52,530 nucleotides of DNA from an uncultured Cyclobacteriaceae bacterium (lineage in GTDB: Bacteria > Bacteroidota > Bacteroidia > Cytophagales > Cyclobacteriaceae). Shown one piece after another: positions 34,527-44,505 of this stretch (positions within the stretch are counted from its first letter, which is position 1; the number at the start of each line of letters is the position of its first letter). Location of the stretch: the NCBI GenBank assembly GCA_947492745.1, contig CANLOE010000043.1:1-52530 (forward strand). The letters run 5' to 3'. The translations under genes and the position numbers were made by a program. Under the pieces are notes generated by a model. The model saw nothing but the letters and a program-made list of their open reading frames with translations, did not search any database and was not told the origin of the DNA.

Positions 34527-35240
34527 CTATCTATTCTTATCCAATTGCTTCAGTAAGACACGGAAGTCTTTTGGGTAAGGTGCCTCTGTGATGAGCATTT
34601 CACCGCTGAGCAACTGAAAGCCCAGTTGCTTGGCATGAAGCGCAAATCGCTTGATCAACGGCTGCTCTTCGGTCCATTGCTTCAGGTTATACTTTCGCTT
34701 CAGACTGGAAAGGTAGAATACCTTCCCTCCATACTGTTCATCGTTCAGGATAGGAGCCCCGATACTGGACAAGTGTATCCTGATCTGGTGCATCCTGCCC
34801 GTTATGGGCCTACAGGACAATAAGGTATGCTCCCGAAAAGCATCTAAAGTATCAAAATAAGTATTCGCTTCTTTTCCTTTTCGGGAATCTAGTTTTGCAA
34901 CCCCTTTCCCTAAAGGATATATCGGGGCGTCAACCTCTCTGTCCTTAAAATCATGAACACCGTCGACCACTGCATGGTATTCTTTCTGTACCTTTCTTTG
35001 CTCAAACTGTAGTGACAGTGAACGGTAAGCCTCAGGATGTTTTGCTATTGCCATAATACCCGAAGTCTCTTTATCTATCCGATGGCATACCTGCGCATCG
35101 GGATGATACTCCTTGGCCAATTTCAGCAAATGGACCGAAGAGGCCCTATCTTCCAAAGTAGCGATAAAAGGAGGCTTGTTAATGAGTATATAATCCTCGT
35201 TTTCCAACAGGATCATCGAAGCGAAATCAAATTTTGCCAT
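34527..35240 (-). CDS. RluA-family RNA pseudouridine synthase
   Basis: A 237-residue RluA-type enzyme. The catalytic motif HRIDKETSG has the Asp at D56; GRMHQIRIHLSSIGAPILNDEQYGG is the second signature. No S4 domain is present at the N-terminus, and the protein is shorter than RluC/RluD. Substrate RNA cannot be told. Stands alone. Confidence 0.93.
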   Translation of the reverse strand: MAKFDFASMILLENEDYILINKPPFIATLEDRASSVHLLKLAKEYHPDAQVCHRIDKETSGIMAIAKHPEAYRSLSLQFEQRKVQKEYHAVVDGVHDFKDREVDAPIYPLGKGVAKLDSRKGKEANTYFDTLDAFREHTLLSCRPITGRMHQIRIHLSSIGAPILNDEQYGGKVFYLSSLKRKYNLKQWTEEQPLIKRFALHAKQLGFQLLSGEMLITEAPYPKDFRVLLKQLDKNR

Positions 35241-35676
35241 AGCGACAAAGTTAACTATAATTCATGCTTTTGTGAAAGGACTGTTTTGGAATTTATAATT
35301 GGCACGAGCCACTGCCCCATTGAATCCAAAAAACACGGTAATTATAGTGGCTCGGAAAAAGTGGGCAGAAAAACCTGCTAATGGATTCCTTACCGAACTT
35401 TCGATAGCAAATTCCCAATACTACGATGGCCTGTCGGAGGATACCCTCTTAGCTTCCGGTAATATAAACAATTGATTTTTAGAATGAAAACAAAAAGATG
35501 CCAAAGAAGAAACTCCTTTATCCCTACCCTATTTACCTTGGGGTTTCACCGTATGAATAGGCTCTATTTATAACATATAAACACCACAGCCTTCCAAGGC
35601 TAGCTACAGTTTTGGGATAAAATTGATTTATTTTCAATAACTTGCTGCTTGTATAAGCTACACCTTTGCGAAAAAT
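35241..35676. other. gap before the FNR/CRP regulator gene
   Basis: No gene. A 9-bp inverted repeat CGAGCCACT / AGTGGCTCG (about 35304-35354) surrounds a 30-base loop, and gccttccaaggc occurs near 35590 (also near 44708). A CACCTTTG sequence just before the start (about 35661-35668) may be a weak -7 box. Confidence 0.4.
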
Positions 35677-36381
35677 ATGAAAGTTCACTGTCAAACCTGC
35701 CCCAATAAAAACTGCCTCATCAAGAAAAACGGCCTTACTCTAGAAGGCCTTCCCCATGTAGAGAAGAAGCACACTATTCATTGTAAGAAATCTCAAAACT
35801 TCATTATAGAAGGCGCACCCGTACATGGGCTCTATTTTGTATACGAAGGGAAAATCAAGGTAGGGAAGACGGGAATCAACGGTAGAGAACAAATCGTGCG
35901 GTTCGCACAGGATGGAGAAATCATTGGACACAGAGGTTTCGGAGCGGGCGAGTTCTATCAAATCCACGCAGTAGCGCTAGAGGATAGTATCCTATGTAAC
36001 TTCAGTACCGAAACGATGCATGAGATGCTTCAGACCATCCCTCAACTCACTTATGACCTAATGTTGTTCTATGGAGAAGAACTGAACAAGAGTGAGACCA
36101 AAGTACGTAAATTTGCCCAGATGACCGTACGCGAAAAAGTCATTGACGCTCTGCTCTATATTTTTCGCAAATTTGGTCAGAGAGAGAATTTTCTGGATAT
36201 ACAACTCTCTAGAAAGGAGATTGCCGACTTTGCCGGAACTACTGATGAACAGGTCATTCGCGTCATTTCGACACTGAAAAAAGAAGGACTTCTAATCACC
36301 AGCGGAAAAAAAATAGGCATACATAACGTAGAATTACTTAAAAAAGAAATTGCTGATCATCATTTTTTTCTTGACAGCTAA
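35677..36381 (+). CDS. CRP/FNR-family regulator with N-terminal cysteines
   Basis: A 234-residue regulator. A cyclic-nucleotide-type effector barrel (about 30-125) and dimer helix (about 126-165) are followed by a winged helix-turn-helix (about 175-225: LDIQLSRKEIADFAGTTDEQVIRVISTLKKEGLL). The N-terminus holds C5-x2-C8-x4-C13 and a further C36, a pattern compatible with an oxygen- or NO-sensitive Fe-S cluster, as in FNR. It is followed by a terminator and then the porin-nrt genes, so control of nitrate uptake is likely. The cluster is inferred, not shown. Confidence 0.9.
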   Translation: MKVHCQTCPNKNCLIKKNGLTLEGLPHVEKKHTIHCKKSQNFIIEGAPVHGLYFVYEGKIKVGKTGINGREQIVRFAQDGEIIGHRGFGAGEFYQIHAVALEDSILCNFSTETMHEMLQTIPQLTYDLMLFYGEELNKSETKVRKFAQMTVREKVIDALLYIFRKFGQRENFLDIQLSRKEIADFAGTTDEQVIRVISTLKKEGLLITSGKKIGIHNVELLKKEIADHHFFLDS

Positions 36382-36424
36382 GTAGTTGAAAACTATCTCA
36401 TAACGCATATTAGATGATTTTATT

Positions 36425-36454
36425 AAAAAAAACTGCCAAAAAGCAGTTTTTTTT
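36425..36454 (+). terminator. terminator of the FNR/CRP gene
   Basis: Run of A, CTGC, loop of six, GCAG and eight T residues, 44 bases after the stop codon. Confidence 0.85.
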
Positions 36455-36512
36455 ATGCACAAAAAGTTGTGAAAATCTGTATATCCTCATAAGATACTGA
36501 GATATAGTTCCC

Positions 36513-36547
36513 TATGTTTGTACGTATAAATACGTATTCAATACGTA
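36513..36547 (+). promoter_or_regulatory. porin/nrt promoter with three phased TACGTA sites
   Basis: TATGTTTG (36513-36520) is an exact TAnnTTTG -7 box. It is followed at once by three palindromic TACGTA hexamers at 36521, 36531 and 36542, spaced 10 and 11 bases, i.e. on one face of the helix across the transcription start. No TTG is found at the -33 position, which suggests dependence on an activator. The start codon is 50 bases after the last site. Confidence 0.7.
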
Positions 36548-36596
36548 TAATTCAGAAATACTAATCTTCTCTAAGTAGGGAAAAACCAAATTTTCT

Positions 36597-37871
36597 ATGA
36601 ACAAGATCTACACCTTGGTTGTACTTGGACTACTAGCTACGGGAGCTCTTCGAGCACAAGTGACCATCAACGGGGAAATACGTCCCCGAACGGAATTGTA
36701 TAATGGTAACAATAATGGCAAAGCCAGTGGTGACAATACCCCTGGACTGGCAACACAGCAACGGTCCCGCCTTACCTTTACTTATTTGGGGAAAGAGGAA
36801 ACCGAAGGTCTGAAAATAGTACTTTCTCCCCAACTGATCTCTTTCTGGGGACAGATGCCCCAAGCTTACGATCTATTGGGAGATGGTGTGCCCGGGGCTC
36901 CGGAAGCGAACTTTTCCGTATTCGAAGCTTATGCGCAATACAAACTTTCCGACCTGTTTACCCTTAAGTTTGGGAGACAGGCCATCTCCTATGGTGACCA
37001 GCGCTGGTTCGGTGCACTGGGATGGGCGGCCAGTGGCCGTGCACACGATGCTTTTGTAGGCAAGTTTACCTTGGGCGAGTCTTCTACATTGGATGTGGGC
37101 TTCACCTTAAATCAAACAAGGCATACGAATGATGCCAATGTAGCATTACAAAATATCCGTGCGGGCAACAAAAGCCTTCAATACCTCTGGTACGAAACTA
37201 AACTAGGTGACAATGTCACCCTGCCCGCCATGATCACGAATATCACCAATCAAGATGTCGATACTGCGGGCGTGTTCGAAGGCACTCATACCCATGTGAC
37301 TACCGTAGGAACGATGCCCTCCATCAAAGTATCGGACAATATAAAACTAGATGCCTCTGCCTATTATCAGTTTTCAGAAGATAATCATACCGCGACCCTC
37401 TTAGCGGCAAGTGCTACCTTCAAAACAGGCAATACCCCCGTCACCATAGGTGCGGACATCGTATCGGGCAAAGCAGTGGATGACACGGACACCAAGTCCA
37501 AGACCTGGTTACAGCCCTTTGGTACCAATCATAAATTCTATGGTCTGATGGACTTTTTCTACGTAGGGGAAACACGTCAGGAAGGTTTGAACGACTTTTT
37601 CATCAAGTCGGTCTTTAAACTGAACGACAAGTCAAAACTGATTGCCCATGCACATTATTTTACGGCCAATAAAGACTATGCCAGCGCCGAGAATGGAAAC
37701 ATGACCAAGGAGATCGGTGGAGAGCTGGATTTGATCTACAATCTCAATATCTCCAAACCTTTCAATCTAAAGCTGGGTTACTCCCAGTTCTTGGCCAGTG
37801 AGGCCTTTGGCGTCATACCGAGCGATGACTTCAACAATTGGGTGTGGCTCCAACTAACTGCCAAATTCTAA
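36597..37871 (+). CDS. outer-membrane porin of the alginate-export type
   Basis: A 424-residue beta-barrel protein with a signal peptide (1-20, ending LRA-Q) and alternating amphipathic strands ([43 protein letters not shown]), ending in the aromatic residue F typical of outer-membrane barrels. It has the alginate_exp/short-porin pattern. Because the next genes encode a nitrate ABC transporter, passage of nitrate or nitrite across the outer membrane is the likely role. It is first in the operon behind the TACGTA promoter. Confidence 0.85.
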   Translation: MNKIYTLVVLGLLATGALRAQVTINGEIRPRTELYNGNNNGKASGDNTPGLATQQRSRLTFTYLGKEETEGLKIVLSPQLISFWGQMPQAYDLLGDGVPGAPEANFSVFEAYAQYKLSDLFTLKFGRQAISYGDQRWFGALGWAASGRAHDAFVGKFTLGESSTLDVGFTLNQTRHTNDANVALQNIRAGNKSLQYLWYETKLGDNVTLPAMITNITNQDVDTAGVFEGTHTHVTTVGTMPSIKVSDNIKLDASAYYQFSEDNHTATLLAASATFKTGNTPVTIGADIVSGKAVDDTDTKSKTWLQPFGTNHKFYGLMDFFYVGETRQEGLNDFFIKSVFKLNDKSKLIAHAHYFTANKDYASAENGNMTKEIGGELDLIYNLNISKPFNLKLGYSQFLASEAFGVIPSDDFNNWVWLQLTAKF

Positions 37872-37947
37872 AGTGGATGATTGGACCTTCCGGAACAGAA
37901 ACATTCACTATAACGGATATCATATCGAACTTAAACACTTCAAGATC

Positions 37948-39348
37948 ATGCATATAAATCTTAAAAGAACTTTCGGGTTTTCCCTGCTTTTTTCAGCCTC
38001 AACACTACTCTTTAATTGTGGTGGGAGTACAGCAGGTACGGAGAACGCCACTGATACAGAACAGAATACCGAAACCACTACCGGACTCGATATTGAAAAA
38101 CCGCAATTGACATTTGGTTTCATCAAACTGACCGATATGGCTCCTTTGGCCATCGCTAAGGAACTGGGCTACTTCGAGGACGAAGGGCTATTTGTCACCA
38201 TAGAAGCACAGTCCAATTGGAAAAACGTACTGGACCGTGTCATCGATGGTCAGTTGGACGGTTCACACATGCTCGCAGGACAGCCCATAGCAGCAGGTGC
38301 CGGGTTCGGCCGCCAAGCAGCACTGATCACTCCTTTTTCCATGGACCTCAATGGTAACGGTATCACTGTTTCGAACGATGTGTGGAGCAAAATGAAGCCC
38401 AATGTGCCCAAAGGAGATGATGGAAAACCCGTGCATCCCATTAAGGCAGATGCACTGGCACCTGTTATCGATGCATATAAAAAGGATGGAAAACCCTTTA
38501 AAATGGGCATGGTATTTCCCGTATCCACGCATAACTACGAGATCCGTTACTGGTTGGCAGCAGCGGGCATCAATCCCGGGTATTATACAGCCGATAATGT
38601 CCAAGGACAGGTAGATGCCGACGTACTGCTATCGGTGACTCCTCCTCCACAAATGCCGGCTACCCTGGAAGCCGGTACCATCTATGGTTATTGTGTAGGA
38701 GAGCCATGGAACCAACAGGCCGTATTCAAAGGTATAGGCGTCCCTGTCACTACCAATTACGACGTATGGAAGAACAACCCCGAGAAGGTCTTTGTCATGA
38801 CCAAGGAGTTTACCGAGAAATATCCCAACACAGCTACAGCAGTAACAAAAGCATTGATCCGGGCAGGGAAGTGGTTGGACGAACCTGGCAACCGCCCCAA
38901 AGCAGTAGGCATCCTATCCATGCCCGAGTATGTCGGAGCGGATTCTGTGGTCATTGCCAACTCCATGACGGGAACTTTTGAGTTCGAAAAAGGAGATAAA
39001 CGTTCCATGCCCGACTTCAATGTTTTCTTCCGCTACCATGCGACCTACCCTTTCTATTCGGATGGTATCTGGTTCCTCACCCAAATGCGTCGCTGGGGGC
39101 AGATTACAGAGTCAAAACCCGCTACTTGGTATGAAGAGACCATCAAAGAAATCTATCGCCCCGACATCTGGAAGAAGGCCGCCGACCTTCTGGTCGAAGA
39201 AGGCCATCTAAGCGCCGGTGACATCCCTCAGACCGATGGTTATAAAGCTCCCAGTAGCGATTTCATCGACGGTGTCACCTATGATGGCAAAGACCCTATC
39301 GGTTATCTCAACAGTTTCTCCATAGGCAACAAAGAAGAGGTCAACTGA
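37948..39348 (+). CDS. nrtA: nitrate/nitrite ABC transporter substrate-binding lipoprotein
   Basis: About 466 residues from the ATG at 37948 ([24 protein letters not shown]), which places a lipobox Cys after the hydrophobic stretch; the frame is open 75 bases further up. The CmpA/NrtA fold is recognisable ([73 protein letters not shown]). It would hold nitrate or nitrite on the periplasmic face of the inner membrane. Bicarbonate-binding relatives (CmpA) exist; the neighbours favour nitrate. Confidence 0.93.
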   Translation: MHINLKRTFGFSLLFSASTLLFNCGGSTAGTENATDTEQNTETTTGLDIEKPQLTFGFIKLTDMAPLAIAKELGYFEDEGLFVTIEAQSNWKNVLDRVIDGQLDGSHMLAGQPIAAGAGFGRQAALITPFSMDLNGNGITVSNDVWSKMKPNVPKGDDGKPVHPIKADALAPVIDAYKKDGKPFKMGMVFPVSTHNYEIRYWLAAAGINPGYYTADNVQGQVDADVLLSVTPPPQMPATLEAGTIYGYCVGEPWNQQAVFKGIGVPVTTNYDVWKNNPEKVFVMTKEFTEKYPNTATAVTKALIRAGKWLDEPGNRPKAVGILSMPEYVGADSVVIANSMTGTFEFEKGDKRSMPDFNVFFRYHATYPFYSDGIWFLTQMRRWGQITESKPATWYEETIKEIYRPDIWKKAADLLVEEGHLSAGDIPQTDGYKAPSSDFIDGVTYDGKDPIGYLNSFSIGNKEEVN

Positions 39349-39570
39349 TGTAGCGAAAGTACCCTCATACTCAAGAAAACCGAAATCAAGTTTTCCGGAC
39401 ATCAAAATACAGGTTTGAACCGTGGGGGAGCATCCGCTCTGGGGCTCCCCTACATCATCACTGTCCTGAGGCATGGCACCCTGAGGGCTGTCATCTCATG
39501 CCACATACCATAAGGACAGCTAGGTCTGTCATCATTGTTTTTTGAATACGCAAATCAAAAGGACAACATA

Positions 39571-40671
39571 ATGAAAAATAAATTGATCACTGGATTACGT
39601 TTTACCGGATTGGGTTTTTTGGAACCTTTGGTACGATTGATCCAAGGAGAAGATCCTCAAAAAAACACATTGGCTTTTGTCAAGAGAGCTATTTTCCCAC
39701 TACTATCCATCGCTCTGTTTATCGGTATATGGCATGCCAGTGCTGATTATCTCTACAATAAGGAGGCCACTGCCCGCATCGAAAAGGCAAGAGAGAAACA
39801 GGGAGAAACAGCAGCAACAGAAATGAAAGAATGCATCGCCTCTGGAGACGTCAGTTGCCAACCCAATACCTTGCCCTCACCCGCTAAGGTATGGCTAGCC
39901 TATCAAACTTTATTGAGAGACCATAAGGTCATCAGTAATGACAAAGCCGCTTTTAAAAAGAAGACCGCCGCTCTCAACGCCAAAAGAAAGGCCAAAGGAG
40001 ATGCGCCCATTACCTATACCGGCCGTCCTTCGTTCGTGGACCAGATCATTACCAGTCTTCAAACGGTATTCGCAGGGTTTCTGCTGGCCGCGCTGATTGC
40101 CATTCCTATCGGTATCATTATCGGGCTGAGCAGTACGCTGCGTAACTCTTTCAACTGGCTGATACAGATACTCAAGCCCGTGTCGCCCGTGGTCTGGCTT
40201 TTATTGGTATTCATGATAGTGAAGACCCTTATTACCAATCCCGATATGGACAAGTCCTTTATGATTTCCTTTATCAGTGTGGGACTCTGTGCCATGTGGG
40301 CCACTTTGGTCAATACCAGTATGGGCGTATCCTCAGTGGACAAAGATTTTGTCAATGTGGCCAAGGTACTCAAACTCAATGTAGGACAGAACATATTCAA
40401 GGTAGTGCTTCCCTCTTCTCTGCCCATGATATTTACAGGACTGCGCATCACGCTATCGGTCGCCTGGATGGTACTGATCGCTATCGAGCTACTGGCTCAG
40501 AGTCCGGGTCTTGGTTCTTTCGTGTGGGAAGAATTCCAGAATGGAGCCAATGATTCCAATGCCAAAATTATCGTGGCCATGTTCGTGATTGGCCTCATCG
40601 GCTTTCTACTGGACCGTATCATGATGACCATACAGAAAATGATGTCTTTCAACAAAGCCGAAGTCGCTTAA
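39571..40671 (+). CDS. nrtB: nitrate ABC transporter permease
   Basis: About 366 residues from the ATG at 39571 (MKNKLITGLRFTG). It is a BPD-type permease with about six membrane segments in the C-terminal two thirds (from ITSLQTVFAGFLLAALIAIPIGIIIG) and the EAA-like loop VAKVLKLNVGQNIFKVVLPSSLPMIFTGL that docks on the ATPase. A soluble insert (about 60-150, Lys-rich) lies between the first membrane segment and the core, as in NrtB relatives of this phylum. 17 bases before nrtC. Confidence 0.92.
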   Translation: MKNKLITGLRFTGLGFLEPLVRLIQGEDPQKNTLAFVKRAIFPLLSIALFIGIWHASADYLYNKEATARIEKAREKQGETAATEMKECIASGDVSCQPNTLPSPAKVWLAYQTLLRDHKVISNDKAAFKKKTAALNAKRKAKGDAPITYTGRPSFVDQIITSLQTVFAGFLLAALIAIPIGIIIGLSSTLRNSFNWLIQILKPVSPVVWLLLVFMIVKTLITNPDMDKSFMISFISVGLCAMWATLVNTSMGVSSVDKDFVNVAKVLKLNVGQNIFKVVLPSSLPMIFTGLRITLSVAWMVLIAIELLAQSPGLGSFVWEEFQNGANDSNAKIIVAMFVIGLIGFLLDRIMMTIQKMMSFNKAEVA

Positions 40672-40688
40672 GCTAACCTTTACAATCT

Positions 40689-41576
40689 ATGGCATTTCTA
40701 GAACTGAAAAATGTATATAAATCCTACGGTACCGGAAAAGAAAGGGTAGAAGTCCTTTCGGACATCAACCTTAGTATCGAAGAAGGAGAATTTCTAGCTA
40801 TCGTAGGCTTTACGGGAAGTGGAAAGACCACCCTGATCAACTTGATCAATGGCCTCCACTTTCCCGATAAAGGAGAAGTTTTACTACAGGGCAAGCCGAT
40901 TACGGGTCCCGGGCCGGACCGCGGTGTCGTCTTCCAAAACTACTCTTTACTACCTTGGTTATCAGTATACCATAACGTAAAATTGGCTATCGACAAAGCC
41001 TATCCCCAAGCTACCGGCAAGGAAAAAGATGAGCGTATTCGCTCCTATGTAGAAATGGTAGGGCTAAGTCATGCCATCCATAAAAAGCCTGCGGAGCTTT
41101 CGGGGGGCATGCGCCAGCGCGTATCCGTGGCACGGGCACTGGCCATGAATCCGGAAGTCTTACTGATGGACGAGCCGCTGAGTGCGCTGGATGCACTGAC
41201 AAGAGGCACCTTACAGGAAGAAATTGTCAATATCTGGTCAAAAGATAAGAAAACATGCCTGCTCATCACCAACGATGTGGATGAAGGCATCATTATGGCC
41301 GACCGTATCGTCCCGCTGACACCCGGTCCCAATGCCAGTCTAGGTCCGGAATTCCAAGTGGACTTCCCCCGACCAAGGGTCATCACGGAAATCAATCAAG
41401 ACCCTGCCTATAAACTACTGCGCAATGAAATACTGGAATACCTCATACAAGTGGGAGCAGCACGCAAACAGGAACAAAAGCAAGTAGAATATACACTTCC
41501 CGACCTCAAGCCCGTCATGCCGGGAAGGTTACGATGGAGGAAAAAAAGAGAGGATGAAAAGGTGAAGTATTTTTAG
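40689..41576 (+). CDS. nrtC: nitrate ABC transporter ATP-binding protein
   Basis: A 295-residue ABC ATPase. Walker [10 protein letters not shown] (40-48), signature [16 protein letters not shown], Walker [13 protein letters not shown]. The usual H-loop His is Asn-Asp ([10 protein letters not shown]), as in many NrtC/NrtD proteins. It lacks the C-terminal substrate-binding-like domain of cyanobacterial NrtC. Its TAG stop (41574-41576) overlaps the first base of a family B/C element. Confidence 0.92.
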   Translation: MAFLELKNVYKSYGTGKERVEVLSDINLSIEEGEFLAIVGFTGSGKTTLINLINGLHFPDKGEVLLQGKPITGPGPDRGVVFQNYSLLPWLSVYHNVKLAIDKAYPQATGKEKDERIRSYVEMVGLSHAIHKKPAELSGGMRQRVSVARALAMNPEVLLMDEPLSALDALTRGTLQEEIVNIWSKDKKTCLLITNDVDEGIIMADRIVPLTPGPNASLGPEFQVDFPRPRVITEINQDPAYKLLRNEILEYLIQVGAARKQEQKQVEYTLPDLKPVMPGRLRWRKKREDEKVKYF

Positions 41577-41764
41577 AGACTGCTTTAACCCAAATTGATC
41601 GATAGAAATCGTGATGAGCGCATAAATAGCAAAATATCAGCCATTTGTATTCGTTCGGCATAGCACCGCTATGGTGAATTCAATAAACGTAGTGTAACAA
41701 CTGATTTACAGACATTTAAGGCCGTAGTAGATTTTCCAATGCATGATCCGGGCTGAACAGTCTC
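41576..41764. repeat. GAGACTG-ended hairpin element holding family C sequence
   Basis: Terminal repeats GAGACTGCTTTAACCC and the complement of GAGACTGTTCAGCCC bound a family C interior (41584-41759: tgatcgatagaaatcg, central cggcatagcaccgctatggtgaattc). Flanked by TTA on both sides (41573-41575, 41765-41767). The left flank includes part of the nrtC stop codon. It splits nrtC from nrtD by 315 bases. Confidence 0.8.
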
Positions 41765-41891
41765 TTAGCTCGAAACCACACATAATTTTCGGTCAGTAGC
41801 ATAGAAGTGCTATAGACTTTCTATCGCATAGCTAAACAGAATTTGCCCCTGAGGGAAAAAGTCCAGATCACTTCACAAAAAAACAGAACAG

Positions 41892-42722
41892 ATGGAAGTA
41901 CTCGAAAAAGAAATCATACAAAAGAAGGCCAATAGCTCCCTCATCAAGGACGAGCGACCCAATATGCTCGTCTGTGAGGACATTACCAAGATATACCCGA
42001 CCCCAAAAGGAGACTATACCGTTCTGGCCGACCTTCAACTTCAGGTCAAAAAGGGGGAGTTCATCTCTATTATCGGCCATTCGGGCTGTGGAAAATCCAC
42101 GTTACTGACCATGATTGCCGGTCTCAATGATATCAGTGGAGGAAAAGTCAAGGTGGCGGGTACACCCATACGCGGTGCCGGTCCCGACCGAGCGGTAGTC
42201 TTTCAGTCTCCGAGCCTCTTCCCTTGGCTAACGGCCTTACAGAATGTGATGATCGGTGTTAAGCAGGTATTTCCTCATGCAAGCAAATCACAGAAACTGG
42301 ACATTTGCAAATACTATTTGAGCAAGGTCGGACTGGGCAGTGATTTCAATAAAAGAGCCACGGAACTTTCGCAAGGTATGCAGCAGCGCGTGGGCATCGC
42401 CAGGGCCTTTGCCCTCAAGCCCAAAGTCCTCCTTCTGGACGAGCCTTTCGGTATGCTGGACTCCTTGACTCGGGGCGAACTTCAGGATGTCCTGCTGGAA
42501 GTATGGCAGAAGGAACAGATCACAGCCATCATGGTGACTCACGATGTGGATGAGTCCATCTTCTTGGCGGACCGTGTCATCATGATGACCAGCGGTCCTT
42601 TTGCCAAAATCGGTGACGAACTGCGCATCCCCTTTGAGCGGCCGCGCAATAGAGTGGATGTCCTGGAGCATCCCGACTACTACGACTATAGGGGTTACCT
42701 CATGAACTTCCTCAATCACTGA
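41892..42722 (+). CDS. nrtD: nitrate ABC transporter ATP-binding protein
   Basis: A 276-residue ABC ATPase, paralogue of nrtC. Walker A GHSGCGKST, Q-loop VVFQSPSLFPWLTALQNVMIG, signature LSQGMQQRVGIARAFA, Walker B VLLLDEPFGMLD, H-loop MVTHDVDE intact. It would pair with NrtC as the second ATPase of a heteromeric transporter. It has an N-terminal extension of about 25 residues before the ABC domain. 21 bases before hemA, so probably co-transcribed with it. Confidence 0.92.
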   Translation: MEVLEKEIIQKKANSSLIKDERPNMLVCEDITKIYPTPKGDYTVLADLQLQVKKGEFISIIGHSGCGKSTLLTMIAGLNDISGGKVKVAGTPIRGAGPDRAVVFQSPSLFPWLTALQNVMIGVKQVFPHASKSQKLDICKYYLSKVGLGSDFNKRATELSQGMQQRVGIARAFALKPKVLLLDEPFGMLDSLTRGELQDVLLEVWQKEQITAIMVTHDVDESIFLADRVIMMTSGPFAKIGDELRIPFERPRNRVDVLEHPDYYDYRGYLMNFLNH

Positions 42723-42743
42723 TCTAAGAACCCACAACCTGCC

Positions 42744-44018
42744 ATGGTATCTTCAACAACATCCCCGACAACTTCCGAACCCGTATTCTACGCCGTTTCC
42801 ATCGCACATCAGAAGGCCTCTATAGCTATTCGTGAAAAATTTGCGCTACAAGAGGAGGAAATCAGTGTTTTTCTGGGTGCCATCAAAGATACCATCGGCA
42901 TACAAGAAGCCTTTGTACTGAGTACCTGTAACCGTACCGAGGTCTATTATGTACACAAAAGCAATCGGAACAGTGCCCTGCTCAAATACCTCTTCGCATT
43001 CAAGGGAATACATCGGCCGGAAGAGTATAGCGACTACTTTTCCCTGTACGAAAAAGAAGCGGCCATACTTCACCTTTTTCGTGTAGCCGTTGGCCTCGAA
43101 TCGCAAGTGCTGGGCGAACAGCAGGTTTTTGGACAAGTAAAAGCGGCTTATCAAATGGCTGTGGCATCGGATATGGCGGGTACCTACCTGCACCGTCTAT
43201 TACATACTTTGTTCTACACGCATAAGAGGGTCATGCAGGAGACGACACTCAAAAAGGGGGCAGCCTCGATGGGCTACAATACGGTCAAATCAATATCCGC
43301 TCTACCATGGACAGGGTCCAATGTCAAAATCCTACTCATCGGTGCGGGAAAAATAGCAACAGATGTGTGCCGTAACCTGAGAGAGCAAGGCTTCTCTTCC
43401 GTCACCATCTGCAACCGCAGCACTTCCAAAGCTGTAGCACTGGCCAAAGAATCAGGGTATGGACTTGGGAGTTTTGCGGAACACAGGAGTACCTTTGCTG
43501 CTTACGATATCGTTATCAGCACCTTAAGCACAGACAGTGAGCCCTATTATCAGTCAGAAGACTTTGACGGTTCCCGACCAAGATTATTGATCGATCTGTC
43601 ATCGCCACGGTCCATAGCAGAAGAAGCCGGTAAAAGTCGCCCACTTATGAATGTGGACCTTATTGGACGTAGGATACACCGGACGCTTGCCGAGCGCCGA
43701 GCGGCCATCCCCGCAGCAGAACAACTACTTCTCGATGCGGTTCTGGATTTCAACAACTGGCTAGAAACACATCGTATCAGCCCTTGTGTCAAAAAGTTCA
43801 AAGCTGTACTGGAGGAGCTTCGCCTCCAAGCACTGGCCCCTTACCTAAAGCAGGTCGATGAACAGCATCAAAAAGTCATGGATGAAGCTTCAAAAAAGAT
43901 CATCCAAAAAATCGTGCAATTACCCGTAATACAATTGAAAAACGCCTGCCTGAGGGGTGAATCCGATACGTTGAGCGATTCCCTGAACCGGTTGTTTGTC
44001 ATGGGTAACAATAAGTAG
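42744..44018 (+). CDS. hemA: glutamyl-tRNA reductase
   Basis: A 424-residue GluTR, first committed step of C5 haem synthesis. Segments: VLSTCNRTEVYYV with the catalytic C62, LESQVLGEQQVFGQVKAAY, the Rossmann segment ILLIGAGKIATDVCRNL and the C-terminal dimerisation helices. Placed after nrtD in a region full of haem proteins, it may be a second, locally controlled copy raising haem supply. Confidence 0.94.
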   Translation: MVSSTTSPTTSEPVFYAVSIAHQKASIAIREKFALQEEEISVFLGAIKDTIGIQEAFVLSTCNRTEVYYVHKSNRNSALLKYLFAFKGIHRPEEYSDYFSLYEKEAAILHLFRVAVGLESQVLGEQQVFGQVKAAYQMAVASDMAGTYLHRLLHTLFYTHKRVMQETTLKKGAASMGYNTVKSISALPWTGSNVKILLIGAGKIATDVCRNLREQGFSSVTICNRSTSKAVALAKESGYGLGSFAEHRSTFAAYDIVISTLSTDSEPYYQSEDFDGSRPRLLIDLSSPRSIAEEAGKSRPLMNVDLIGRRIHRTLAERRAAIPAAEQLLLDAVLDFNNWLETHRISPCVKKFKAVLEELRLQALAPYLKQVDEQHQKVMDEASKKIIQKIVQLPVIQLKNACLRGESDTLSDSLNRLFVMGNNK

Positions 44019-44040
44019 TAACACTATAACCAATATTTCT

Positions 44041-44505
44041 ATGAGTTTTATAAAATCCTTATTTGGCAAAAAGAAAGAAGAGGGTTCTCCCGTTAGTCCC
44101 GATGAAAAGAAGCTGGTGCAGGACACCTTTACCATGGTGGTCCCCATCGCCGAGCAGGCTGCCGAGATCTTTTACAATAAATTATTCGAACTGGACCCCG
44201 CTGTCCGCGCGCTCTTCAAAGGAGATATGAAAGTACAAGGACAGAAATTGATGACCATGATCGGTATGGCTGCTAAAGGTCTGGACGACCTAGAGACTTT
44301 AGTACCCGTTGTGCAGGATCTAGGGAAAAGGCATGTCGGCTATGGTGTGGAAGACAGCCACTATGGCACTGTGGGTGCTGCATTATTATATACCTTGGAG
44401 ACAGGACTTGGAGAAGCTTGGAGCGAGGAAGCCAAGAGTGCCTGGACCAAGATCTACACTCTTTTGGCCGATACGATGAAAACCGCAGCCGCAGAAGCGG
44501 CCTAA
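44041..44505 (+). CDS. single-domain globin
   Basis: 154 residues from the ATG at 44041; a frame 45 bases further up overlaps hemA. Three-over-three globin of the flavohaemoglobin/neuroglobin-like class: VSPDEKKLVQDTFTMVVPIAEQAAEIFY at the start, a Gln near the distal position (MKVQGQKLM), proximal His H98 in LGKRHVGYGV. No reductase domain. Globins beside nitrate and nitrite genes often remove nitric oxide; the separate FAD/2Fe-2S reductase at 46486 might serve as its reductase, which is speculation. Confidence 0.9.
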   Translation: MSFIKSLFGKKKEEGSPVSPDEKKLVQDTFTMVVPIAEQAAEIFYNKLFELDPAVRALFKGDMKVQGQKLMTMIGMAAKGLDDLETLVPVVQDLGKRHVGYGVEDSHYGTVGAALLYTLETGLGEAWSEEAKSAWTKIYTLLADTMKTAAAEAA

